A stretch of DNA of 64,000 nt, taken from positions 1-64,000 of the forward strand of contig JBFWUB010000007.1 of NCBI GenBank assembly GCA_050247515.1, written 5' to 3'. Below the pieces are notes generated by a model, which saw only the letters and a list, made by a program, of their open reading frames with translations, searched no databases and was not told the origin of the DNA. This stretch comes from RAM1 sp050247515. GTDB taxonomy: Bacteria > Pseudomonadota > Gammaproteobacteria > Burkholderiales > Burkholderiaceae_C. The translations under genes were made by a program, and so were the position numbers. Each line of letters opens with the position of its first letter. Position 1 is the first letter of the stretch. Positions 18,626 through 27,371 of the stretch are shown in pieces.

Positions 18626-21600
18626 ATGACACAGGGATTGATCCGCATCCGCGGCGCGCGCCAGCACAACCTCAAGAACCTTGACCTTGACGTCCGCACC
18701 GGCGAACTGACTGTGGTCACCGGCCCCAGTGGCTCGGGCAAGTCCAGTCTGGTGTTCGACACGTTGTATGCCGAGGGCCAGCGCCGTTACGTCGAAACGT
18801 TCAGCGCCTACGCGCGCCAGTTTCTGGACCGCATGGACAAGCCGGCGGTGGACCGTGTGGAGGGCGTGCCGCCTGCGATCGCCATCGACCAGACCAACCC
18901 GGTGCGTTCGTCGCGCTCCACGGTCGGCACCATGACCGAGCTGAACGACCACCTCAAGCTGCTGTTTGCGCGCGCGGGCCAGCTGTTTGACCGCCAGACG
19001 GCGCTGCCGGTCAGGCACGACACGCCCGAGACCATCTATGCCGAGCTGCACCGCAGAACGCTGAAGGACGATCCGCGCCTGGTCGTGACCTTCCCGGTGG
19101 AACTGCCTGCCAACACCACGGCGGCCGAGGTAGAGCAATGGCTGGCCGCCAGCGGCTTCACCCGCGTGCAGGCCGAACGCGAAGTGGCCACCCCCACCGG
19201 CCCCCGAAAAGTGCTGGATGTCGTGGCCGACCGCTTCCGCCTGCAAGGCACCGAAAAGGCCCGCGTGGTCGAAGCGATTGAAGTCGCGCTCAAGCGCGGC
19301 ACGGGCCGGATCACCGTGTACGCCCAACAGGCTGAAAAATCGGAAAAATCGGGGTCAGATTCCAATTACGACACCAGTTACGACACCTGGAAGTTCTCCA
19401 CCGGCCTGCACTGCCCCGAGAGCGACCTGCGCTACACCGACCCCATCCCGTCGATGTTCTCGTTCAATTCCGCCGTGGGCGCGTGCGAGGCCTGCCGCGG
19501 CTTCGGCCGGGTGATCGGGGTGGACTGGGGCCTGGTCATCCCGAACGAAAAACTCACGTTGCGCGCCGGCGCGATCAAGCCCATCCAGACGCCGGCCTGG
19601 TCTGAATCGCAGGACGACCTGATGCGCCACGCCGAGGCGGCGGGCATTCCGCGCGACACACCCTGGTACAAGCTCACGGCCGAGCAGAAGAGCTTTGTGA
19701 TCGACGGCGTGCCCGGCTACAAGGAAGGCCAGTGGGCCAAGCGCTGGTACGGCATCAAGCGGTTCTTCCAGTACCTGGAGAGCAAGGCGTACAAGATGCA
19801 CATCCGCGTGCTGCTGTCCAAGTACCGCAGCTACACGCCGTGCGAGACCTGCGGCGGCGCGCGCCTGAAGACCGAGCCACTGCTGTGGCGCATCGGCACC
19901 AGGGAAGACGCCGACGCCGCGCTGGATCCGTCAAAGCGCTTCATGCCCGTGGGCGTGCAATGGACGCGCGCGCAGCTGGAAGCCTTGCCGGGTCTGAGCC
20001 TGCACGACCTGATGCTCATGCCCATCGACCGGTTGCGGCTGTTCTTTGACCGGGTGGAACCGCATGCCGAATCCCAGGCCAGCAGCGGCGAGCTGCAGGC
20101 GCTCAAGCTGCTGTTTGAAGAAATCAACACGCGCCTGCGCTACCTGTGCGACGTGGGCATTGGCTACCTCACGCTGGACCGGCAAAGCCGCACCCTGTCG
20201 GGCGGCGAGGTGCAGCGCATCAACCTCACCACGGCTTTGGGCACCTCGCTGGTGAACACGCTGTTTGTGCTGGACGAGCCCAGCATCGGCCTGCACCCGC
20301 GCGACATGAACCGCATCACCGAGGCCATGAAGCGCCTGCGTGACGCCGGCAACACGCTGGTGGTGGTGGAACACGACCCGGCCGTGATGCTGGCGGCCGA
20401 CCGCATGATCGACATGGGCCCGGGCCCGGGCGAGAAGGGCGGCCAGATCGTGTTCGACGGCACGCCTGACGAGCTGAAGCGGGCCGACACGCTGACCGGC
20501 GCCTACCTGGGCGCGCGCAAGCAGGTGGGCATGGGCTTTCGCCGTGCGGTGACGGACGCGACTCCGCGCCTCATCCTGGAAGGCGCGCGCGAGCACAACC
20601 TGCAGAACGTGTCGGTGGAATTCCCGCTGCAGCGCATGGTGTGCATCACCGGCGTCAGCGGCTCGGGCAAATCCAGCCTGATCCAGGACGTGCTGGCCCC
20701 GGCGCTGATGCGTCACTTTGGCCGCGCCACCGAGTCGCCCGGCGCGCACGACCGCCTGCTGGGCGCGGACCACCTGAGCGACGTGGTGTTTGTGGACCAG
20801 TCGCCCATCGGCAAGACGGCGCGCTCCAACCCGGTGAGCTATGTGGGGGCCTGGGACGCCATCCGCGAAATTTTTGCCACGGCACCGCTGGCACGCCAGC
20901 GCAGCTACACCGCGTCCAAGTTCAGCTTCAACAGCGGCGACGGGCGCTGCCCCACCTGCGGCGGCTCGGGCTTTGAGCATGTGGAAATGCAGTTTTTGAG
21001 CGACGTGTACCTGCGCTGCCCCGACTGCGACGGCAAGCGCTACCGCCCCGAGATCCTGGAAGTGACCATCGAGCGCCAGCCCATGGGTGCCGTCAAGCCG
21101 CGCACCATGAACGTGGCCGACGTGCTGGAGCTGACCGTCAGCGAAGCCGCAGCGATGTTTGCCAACGACCGTGAAGTGATCCGCGCGCTGCAACCCATCG
21201 TGGACGTGGGGCTGGAATACGTGAAGCTGGGCCAGCCCGTGCCCACGCTGTCGGGTGGCGAATCACAGCGCCTGAAGCTCGCGGGCTTTCTGGCCGGGGC
21301 CGCCAAGAATGCCACCAGCAGCCGCCAGGCCACCGCCACCAAGGGCACGCTGTTTCTGTTTGACGAGCCCACGACCGGCCTGCACTTTGACGACATCACC
21401 AAGCTGATGCGCGCACTGCGCAAGCTGATCGACGGTGGCAACTCGCTGATCGTGATCGAGCACAACCTGGACGTGATCCGCGCGTCCGACTGGCTGATCG
21501 ACCTGGGGCCCGAGGGTGGCTACGCAGGCGGCCTGGTCGTGGCCGAGGGCACACCTGACGATGTGCGCCAGCACCTCACGTCGCACACCGGCCAGGCGCT

Positions 21601-24307
21601 GCGCGACTACGACCGGGCCATGGGGCTGGGCTCGCATGCGGTCGAAGAAGGCCGCCCGCTGCAGGAGGTGGTGCGTGAACGCAAGCCGCCACCTGAAGCC
21701 ATCCAGATCATCAACGCGAAAGAGCACAACCTCAAGAGCCTGTCGGTCAACATCCCCCATGGCAAATTCAGCGTGGTCACGGGCGTGTCGGGCTCGGGCA
21801 AGTCCACGCTGGCGTTTGACATCCTGTTCAACGAAGGCCAGCGCCGCTATCTGGAAAGCCTGAACGCCTACGCGCGCAGCATCGTGCAGCCGGCGGGCCG
21901 GCCCGAGGTGGACGCGGTTTACGGTATACCGCCCACGGTCGCGATCGAGCAGCGGCTGTCGCGCGGCGGGCGCAAGAGCACGGTGGGTACCACCACCGAG
22001 GTGTGGCACTTTCTGCGCCTGCTGTACGTCAAGCTGGGCGTGCAGCACTGCGTGAAGGACGGCGCCGAGGTGCGCCCGCAAACCCCCGACAGCATTGCCG
22101 CGCAACTGCTCAAGCACTACCGCGGCCAGCACATCGGCCTGCTGGCGCCGCTGGTGGTCAACCGCAAGGGCGTGTACACCGAGCTGGCCGACTGGGCCCG
22201 TCCGCGCGGCTACACCCACCTGCGGGTGGATGGGCAGTTTTTGCCGACCACGGGCTTCCCTCGCATCGACCGGTTCAAGGAACACACGATCGAGCTGCCG
22301 GTGTGGTCGCTGGATGTGACGCCCGCCAATGAAGACGAGCTGCGCGACAAGCTGGCCACCGCGCTGGAGCATGGCAAGGGCGTGGTCCATGTGCTGGCGC
22401 GCGGCGGCAGCCACCAGGTGGAGGTGTTCTCCACCAAACGTGCCTGCCCGGTGTGCAGCACCAGCTATGCCGAACTGGACCCACGTTTGTTTTCGTACAA
22501 CAGCAAGCACGGCTGGTGCCCCGACTGCGTGGGCACGGGCGTCAAGCTCACGCGCGAGCAGCGCAAGGCTTTTGACGACACGATCCGCGACGACGACAAC
22601 AAGGGCCGCGAGCAGACCTTTGCGGAGCCCGAGGTCGAAGACGTGGCCGACGAGGCCTGCTCCACCTGCCACGGCACCCGGCTGAACCTGCAGGCCCGCT
22701 CGGTCAAGTTTGCCGGCGTGGGCATCACCGACATTGCGCAGCTGTCGGTGCACGACGTGCGTGCCTGGGTGGAAACATTGCAGATCGCAGGCGCCATGAG
22801 CACACGCGAAACCGGCATTGCGCGGGACCTGATCCCTGAAATCAGAAGCCGCCTTGAATTCCTCGAAGAAGTGGGCCTGGGCTACCTGACGCTGGACCGC
22901 GGCGCGCCCACGCTTTCCGGCGGCGAGGCGCAGCGCATCCGCCTGGCTGCGCAGCTGGGCAGCAACCTGCAGGGCGTTTGCTATGTGCTGGACGAACCGA
23001 CCATCGGCCTGCATGCGCGTGACAACCAGATCCTGCTGAATGCGCTGCACAAGCTGGGTGACAAGGGCAACACGCTGGTGGTGGTGGAGCACGACGAAGA
23101 CACCATCCGCCGCGCCGACCACATCATCGACATCGGCCCGAGCGCCGGCAAGCGCGGCGGCAAACTGGTGGCACAGGGGGCGGTCACCGACATTTCCGGT
23201 GCGGCGGATTCGGTCACCGGCCGCTACCTGCTGCACGCCATCAAGCATCCGTTGCAGGCCCGCAGAGCCATCAGCGGCGATGTGCAGCAATTGAAGGTGA
23301 AGGGCGCCACGCTGCACAACCTGGCCAAGGTCAACGTCATGGTGCCCCTGAAGCGGCTGGTGGCCGTGACGGGTGTGTCGGGCTCGGGCAAATCGACGCT
23401 GGCGCGCGACGTGCTGCTGGCCAATGTGCAGGCGGCGGTGGGCAAACGCTCGGCACCGCAATGGACGGGCTGCGACAGTGTGGAAGGCTGGCAGGCCATT
23501 GACCGCGTGCTGGAGGTGGACCAGACCCCCATTGGCAAAACGCCACGTTCATGCCCCGCCACCTACATCGGGTTCTGGGACACCGTGCGCAAGCTGTTCG
23601 CCGACACGCTGGAAGCGCGCGCGCGCGGCTACGGCCCGGGCCGCTTCAGCTTCAATACGGGCGAGGGCCGCTGCCCCGCCTGCGAAGGCCAGGGCATGCG
23701 CACCATCGGCATGAGCTTCCTGCCGGACGTGAAGGTGCCCTGCGAGGTCTGCCACGGCGCGCGCTTCAACCCCGAGACGCTGGCGGTGACCTGGCGCGGC
23801 AAGAGCATTGGCGACGTGCTGCAGATGGAAGTGGACGAGGCGGTGGAGTTCTTTGCCGCCATGCCGCACATCAGCCACCCGCTGCAGCTGCTGAAAGACG
23901 TGGGCCTGGGCTACCTGACGCTGGGTCAGCCGTCACCCACCCTGAGCGGCGGCGAGGCGCAGCGCATCAAGCTGGTGACGGAACTCAGCAAGGTGCGTGA
24001 TGACGTGACGCGCCGCGGCCAGAAGCCGCCGCACACGCTCTACGTGCTGGACGAACCCACGGTGGGCCTGCACATGGCCGATGTGGAAAAGCTCATCCGC
24101 GTGCTGCACCGCCTGGTGGACGGCGGCCACAGCGTGGTGGTGATCGAGCACGACCTGGACGTCATCGCCGAGGCTGACTGGGTGATCGACCTGGGCCCCG
24201 AGGGCGGCAACGCCGGCGGGCGCGTGGTGGCCAGCGACACGCCCGAGCAGGTGGTGGCGCTGGGCACGCACACGGGGCGGGCGCTGGCGGCGGTCCTGGG
24301 GCGGTAG
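18626..24307 (+). CDS. uvrA: Double-length UvrA-type excinuclease ATPase (four ABC domains)
   Basis: 1893 residues, about twice normal UvrA (940). It is two UvrA-like proteins in one frame, joined near residue 1020. Four Walker A lysines are visible at 39, 682, 1059 and 1589, along with four LSGGE signatures and four intact D-E Walker B motifs. Half 1 keeps a long segment between CEAC (287-290) and CETC (406-409), where the DNA-binding insertion domain sits, but its first zinc site is damaged (Cys263, Ser266 instead of CxxC). Half 2 has the intact zinc site (1274/1277 with 1298/1301) but only 43 residues in the insertion segment. Both keep a region where the UvrB-binding domain lies. Start at 18626; an in-frame ATG at 18599 is possible. 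Role in nucleotide excision repair is inferred from family. Confidence 0.9.
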   Translation: MTQGLIRIRGARQHNLKNLDLDVRTGELTVVTGPSGSGKSSLVFDTLYAEGQRRYVETFSAYARQFLDRMDKPAVDRVEGVPPAIAIDQTNPVRSSRSTVGTMTELNDHLKLLFARAGQLFDRQTALPVRHDTPETIYAELHRRTLKDDPRLVVTFPVELPANTTAAEVEQWLAASGFTRVQAEREVATPTGPRKVLDVVADRFRLQGTEKARVVEAIEVALKRGTGRITVYAQQAEKSEKSGSDSNYDTSYDTWKFSTGLHCPESDLRYTDPIPSMFSFNSAVGACEACRGFGRVIGVDWGLVIPNEKLTLRAGAIKPIQTPAWSESQDDLMRHAEAAGIPRDTPWYKLTAEQKSFVIDGVPGYKEGQWAKRWYGIKRFFQYLESKAYKMHIRVLLSKYRSYTPCETCGGARLKTEPLLWRIGTREDADAALDPSKRFMPVGVQWTRAQLEALPGLSLHDLMLMPIDRLRLFFDRVEPHAESQASSGELQALKLLFEEINTRLRYLCDVGIGYLTLDRQSRTLSGGEVQRINLTTALGTSLVNTLFVLDEPSIGLHPRDMNRITEAMKRLRDAGNTLVVVEHDPAVMLAADRMIDMGPGPGEKGGQIVFDGTPDELKRADTLTGAYLGARKQVGMGFRRAVTDATPRLILEGAREHNLQNVSVEFPLQRMVCITGVSGSGKSSLIQDVLAPALMRHFGRATESPGAHDRLLGADHLSDVVFVDQSPIGKTARSNPVSYVGAWDAIREIFATAPLARQRSYTASKFSFNSGDGRCPTCGGSGFEHVEMQFLSDVYLRCPDCDGKRYRPEILEVTIERQPMGAVKPRTMNVADVLELTVSEAAAMFANDREVIRALQPIVDVGLEYVKLGQPVPTLSGGESQRLKLAGFLAGAAKNATSSRQATATKGTLFLFDEPTTGLHFDDITKLMRALRKLIDGGNSLIVIEHNLDVIRASDWLIDLGPEGGYAGGLVVAEGTPDDVRQHLTSHTGQALRDYDRAMGLGSHAVEEGRPLQEVVRERKPPPEAIQIINAKEHNLKSLSVNIPHGKFSVVTGVSGSGKSTLAFDILFNEGQRRYLESLNAYARSIVQPAGRPEVDAVYGIPPTVAIEQRLSRGGRKSTVGTTTEVWHFLRLLYVKLGVQHCVKDGAEVRPQTPDSIAAQLLKHYRGQHIGLLAPLVVNRKGVYTELADWARPRGYTHLRVDGQFLPTTGFPRIDRFKEHTIELPVWSLDVTPANEDELRDKLATALEHGKGVVHVLARGGSHQVEVFSTKRACPVCSTSYAELDPRLFSYNSKHGWCPDCVGTGVKLTREQRKAFDDTIRDDDNKGREQTFAEPEVEDVADEACSTCHGTRLNLQARSVKFAGVGITDIAQLSVHDVRAWVETLQIAGAMSTRETGIARDLIPEIRSRLEFLEEVGLGYLTLDRGAPTLSGGEAQRIRLAAQLGSNLQGVCYVLDEPTIGLHARDNQILLNALHKLGDKGNTLVVVEHDEDTIRRADHIIDIGPSAGKRGGKLVAQGAVTDISGAADSVTGRYLLHAIKHPLQARRAISGDVQQLKVKGATLHNLAKVNVMVPLKRLVAVTGVSGSGKSTLARDVLLANVQAAVGKRSAPQWTGCDSVEGWQAIDRVLEVDQTPIGKTPRSCPATYIGFWDTVRKLFADTLEARARGYGPGRFSFNTGEGRCPACEGQGMRTIGMSFLPDVKVPCEVCHGARFNPETLAVTWRGKSIGDVLQMEVDEAVEFFAAMPHISHPLQLLKDVGLGYLTLGQPSPTLSGGEAQRIKLVTELSKVRDDVTRRGQKPPHTLYVLDEPTVGLHMADVEKLIRVLHRLVDGGHSVVVIEHDLDVIAEADWVIDLGPEGGNAGGRVVASDTPEQVVALGTHTGRALAAVLGR
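19344..19368. repeat. REP-type sequence inside uvrA
   Basis: The stretch around GGGGTCAGATTCCAATTA (19351-19368) is identical in style to short repeats I recall from intergenic regions of many Gram-negative genomes. Here it is read in frame as KSGSDSNY in the linker before the damaged zinc site of UvrA half 1. A tandem TTACGACACC pair follows at 19365-19386. No second copy was noticed in this window. Confidence 0.4.
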
Positions 24308-24345
24308 CTACGGCCGGACCGGCTGAAGGCTTGGTATTCTTGCCC

Positions 24346-25227
24346 ATGCCTTCAGCGCCACCCTCTTTCGAGACAACCCAGCCGTTGCCCGATCATCAGG
24401 AACGTCTCCAAAGGTCGTCGGTTCATCGGCAAAATCTGTACACCCCCAACCAGGTGTCCGTCGCGATGCGACTGTTTCTTGCGGCTGCGGGCCTGACTTG
24501 GATGGGATGGGCCCTGATCGGCATCGTGTCAGGGCATATGTTCTTCATGATCTCTCGCGCTGGGCCGATTCATTTCGCGGGCATACCGGCGCTGGTGTTC
24601 TGCTGCGCGGTGCTGGCAGGGGCTGTTGCCATCATCCTTCCTATTCTCGATCACTATGACCGGCGCGATAACGAGGCGGCCTACCGCGATCTCAGGCGAT
24701 GGCTTTGGTGGGCTGCCCTGTCCTTGGTGGCGGTGGCGATGGTCAGCCGTTGCTCCCCGCTCGCAGGCGGTGGGCAGGATGCCGCACTGTTGCCACCGGA
24801 ACGTTTGCAGAAGCTGCTGGTATCGGATCGGTTAGACAGGTTGCTGAGGCCATGGGGGTCAGATCTGATGCTGGTCATGGGGCTCAGCAGCCTTGCCGCA
24901 GTGGTGAACATGGGGCTCGCGCGGCTGGTCAGGACTGACTGGCGATCCCTGCCGCCAACGTCGGTATTTCTCTGGCTGAACATGCTGTTCGTGATGATCT
25001 TCACCTCAAGCTTCTTCCTGATGGTTCTGCGCTCCCTGGCAATCGGCGAATTCAGTCAGGCATCTGGAGGTGGTGAGGCGTTGAGCTTCCAGATCGCCTG
25101 GATGCATTCCTTGCTGCTTGCATCCGGGGCGGTAGTTGTATTCATCATGCTGGCCTTGGCAATCAAGGTATGCCGGCATCTTGGCATGGTCACGGATCCA
25201 CCGGAAGATGAGGCTGCAAGGTCCTGA
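24346..25227 (+). CDS. Unknown multi-pass membrane protein
   Basis: 293 residues. A hydrophilic N-terminal segment of about 40 residues is followed by roughly six hydrophobic helices: MRLFLAAAGLTWMGWALIGI, IPALVFCCAVLAGAVAIILP, LWWAALSLVAVAMVS, LMLVMGLSSLAAVVNMGLA, SVFLWLNMLFVMIF and LLLASGAVVVFIMLALAI. No family recognised. Base composition is lower in G+C than its neighbours, and the gene has no obvious partner, which hints at transfer. I chose the ATG at 24346 rather than an in-frame TTG at 24331. Confidence 0.7.
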   Translation: MPSAPPSFETTQPLPDHQERLQRSSVHRQNLYTPNQVSVAMRLFLAAAGLTWMGWALIGIVSGHMFFMISRAGPIHFAGIPALVFCCAVLAGAVAIILPILDHYDRRDNEAAYRDLRRWLWWAALSLVAVAMVSRCSPLAGGGQDAALLPPERLQKLLVSDRLDRLLRPWGSDLMLVMGLSSLAAVVNMGLARLVRTDWRSLPPTSVFLWLNMLFVMIFTSSFFLMVLRSLAIGEFSQASGGGEALSFQIAWMHSLLLASGAVVVFIMLALAIKVCRHLGMVTDPPEDEAARS

Positions 25228-25254
25228 TACTGCCGAAACTTCACTTCGCATCAA

Positions 25255-26301
25255 ATGCAGACCTACTACAACGCCCGTCATGCGCAGCACCATGGCAAGC
25301 TCGAAATGTTCCGCGGCGAACTGGTGCCGTGCTTTGAAATCCCCGCGCGCGCCGACTACGTGCTCCACGAACTGCAGGCACGCAAGCTTGGCGCGATCAC
25401 GCCACCGCAGGCCTTGGACGACGCGGTGGTCACCCGCGTGCATGCGCCGCGTTACGTCGACTTCCTGCGCGGCGCGTGGGACGAGTGGGTGGCGCTGGAT
25501 CCGGCGAACGCGCAGCGCGACGCGATCCCCTCGTACTGGCCGATCCGCACGTTCCGCAGCGACGTGCTGCCCGCGAGCTTTCCGGCGCGCATGGGACTGT
25601 TTTCCTACGACGCGGGCAGCCCGCTCACTTCGGGCACCTGGGTGGCGGCGCGCGAGGGCGCGGCCTGCGCGTGGACGGCCGCGCAACACGTCATGCAGGG
25701 CGGCCGCGCCGCGTTCGCGCTGACGCGTCCGCCGGGTCACCATGCAGGTGCCGACTTCTTCGGCGGCTATTGCTTCCTGAACAACGCGGCCATCGCCGCG
25801 CAGGCGCTGCGCGATGCCGGCTGCGCGCGCGTGGCCGTGCTGGACGTGGACTATCACCACGGCAACGGTACGCAGGCCATCTTCTACGACCGTGCCGATG
25901 TGTTCACCCTGAGCCTGCATGGCGACCCGCACACCGAATACCCGTATTACCTGGGCTATGCGGACGAACGCGGTGCGGGCGCGGGCCTGGGCTTCAATTT
26001 CAATCTGCCGCTGGCGCGCGGCACCGGCTTTGGCGCCTGGCGCGCGGCCCTGGCTGCTGCGTTGCAGGCGATTGCCGCGTACCGCGCCGACGCGCTGGTG
26101 GTCGCCTTGGGCGTGGACACCTTCGAAGGCGACCCGATCTCGGGCTTTGGCCTGAAAAGCCCGGACTACCTGCAGGTGGGCAGTGACATTGCAGCAGCCG
26201 GCCTGCCCACCGTGTTCACCTTCGAAGGCGGCTATGCCGTGGCTGAGGTGGGCGTGAATGCAGTCAATGTGCTGCAGGGTTTTGACGAACGCGCGCGGTA
26301 G
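25255..26301 (+). CDS. Histone-deacetylase-family amidohydrolase (acetylpolyamine amidohydrolase-like)
   Basis: 348 residues, the usual length for bacterial acetylpolyamine amidohydrolases, zinc enzymes that remove acetyl groups from polyamines. Hallmarks: MQTYYNARHAQHHGKLEMFR at the start, RPPGHHAG with the catalytic histidine pair (about 159-164), FFGGYCFLNNAA, the metal-binding DVDYHHGNGTQ, and GVDTFEGDP with the third metal ligand near 280. The opening sequence favours an acetylpolyamine rather than a protein-deacetylase role, though substrate is inferred. Confidence 0.88.
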   Translation: MQTYYNARHAQHHGKLEMFRGELVPCFEIPARADYVLHELQARKLGAITPPQALDDAVVTRVHAPRYVDFLRGAWDEWVALDPANAQRDAIPSYWPIRTFRSDVLPASFPARMGLFSYDAGSPLTSGTWVAAREGAACAWTAAQHVMQGGRAAFALTRPPGHHAGADFFGGYCFLNNAAIAAQALRDAGCARVAVLDVDYHHGNGTQAIFYDRADVFTLSLHGDPHTEYPYYLGYADERGAGAGLGFNFNLPLARGTGFGAWRAALAAALQAIAAYRADALVVALGVDTFEGDPISGFGLKSPDYLQVGSDIAAAGLPTVFTFEGGYAVAEVGVNAVNVLQGFDERAR

Positions 26302-26396
26302 TGCTGCACAGCGGAATTGCCGCTCAGTGAATGCCTGAATGGTCAAGCGGGGCGCGGCAACGTTTAATCCGGGCAACCCTTTTCCCTGGAGATTCC

Positions 26397-27371
26397 ATGC
26401 ACAAGACCCTTGGCCGCCGCCAGCTCGTTCAACTGGCCGGCGCCGCGCTGGTGGCCCCCGCGTTCACCGCCCGCGCGCAAGCCTTCCCGGCGCGCCCCAT
26501 CAAGCTCATCATTGCCTTTCCGGCCGGTGGCCCGACCGACATCACCATGCGCTCTCTGGCCGACAGCGCCGGCAAGATCCTGGGCCAGCCCGTGATCGTG
26601 GAAAACAAGCCCGGCGCCGGCGGCACGCTGCCCGCGCAGGCGCTGCAGACCTCGCAGCCCGACGGCTACACGCTGGCGCAGATTCCGCTGGGTGTGTTCC
26701 GCCTGCCGTACACGGCCAAGATCAACTGGGACCCGATCAAGGACATCAGCTACGTGCTTAACGTCACGGGCTATGCGTTTGGCATCGTCGTGCCTGCTGA
26801 CTCGCCGCTGCGCAGCTGGACGCACTTTGTGGCCTGGGCCAAGGCCAACCCCGGCAAGCTGTCGTACGGCTCCACCGGTACCATGACCAGCCCGCACCTG
26901 ACCATGGAGCTGATCGCCCAGCAGCTGGGCCTGGACCTGGTGCATGTGCCGTACAAGGGCAGCGCCGACCTGGCGCAGGCAATCACCGGCGGCCACATCA
27001 TGGCGGCGGCAGACTCCACCGGCTTTGCGCCGCTGGTGGAATCGGGCAAGCTGCGCGTGCTCAACACCTGGGGCGAAAAACGCCTGGCCAAATTCCCCGA
27101 CGCGCCCACGCTGAAGGAGCTGGGCCTGAACCTGGTGCAGAACTCTCCGTTTGGCATCGGCGCGCCGCGCGGCACGCCGCCCAACGTGGTCAAGGCCCTG
27201 CACGACGCTTTCAAGAAGGCCATGGAGCTGGACAGCTACAAGACCGCGCTGGCCCGCTACGACATGGTGCCCATGTACATGAGCTCGGCCGCCTACGCGA
27301 AGTTCGCGCAGGACACCTTTGCCCGTGAAAAGGCCCTGGTCACCAAGCTGGGCCTGGCCAAGACCTTCTGA
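26397..27371 (+). CDS. Bug/TctC-family periplasmic binding protein
   Basis: 324 residues. Tripartite tricarboxylate transporter receptor of the Bug family, greatly expanded in Burkholderiales. A twin-arginine-like leader (GRRQLVQLAGAALVAPAF, cleavage after ARA-QA) precedes FPARPIKLIIAFPAGGPTDI, the family's typical mature start, and VIVENKPGAGG. It captures a small organic acid or similar ligand; which one cannot be read. No TctA/TctB membrane genes are nearby, so it is an orphan receptor. Ribosome-binding site CTGGAGA precedes the ATG at 26397. It ends back-to-back with the convergent protease gene. Confidence 0.9.
   Translation: MHKTLGRRQLVQLAGAALVAPAFTARAQAFPARPIKLIIAFPAGGPTDITMRSLADSAGKILGQPVIVENKPGAGGTLPAQALQTSQPDGYTLAQIPLGVFRLPYTAKINWDPIKDISYVLNVTGYAFGIVVPADSPLRSWTHFVAWAKANPGKLSYGSTGTMTSPHLTMELIAQQLGLDLVHVPYKGSADLAQAITGGHIMAAADSTGFAPLVESGKLRVLNTWGEKRLAKFPDAPTLKELGLNLVQNSPFGIGAPRGTPPNVVKALHDAFKKAMELDSYKTALARYDMVPMYMSSAAYAKFAQDTFAREKALVTKLGLAKTF

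Noticed and set aside
21263..23461. Minus-strand frame of 732 codons inside uvrA
   Set aside because: Antisense to well-conserved UvrA motifs; composition of a shadow frame.
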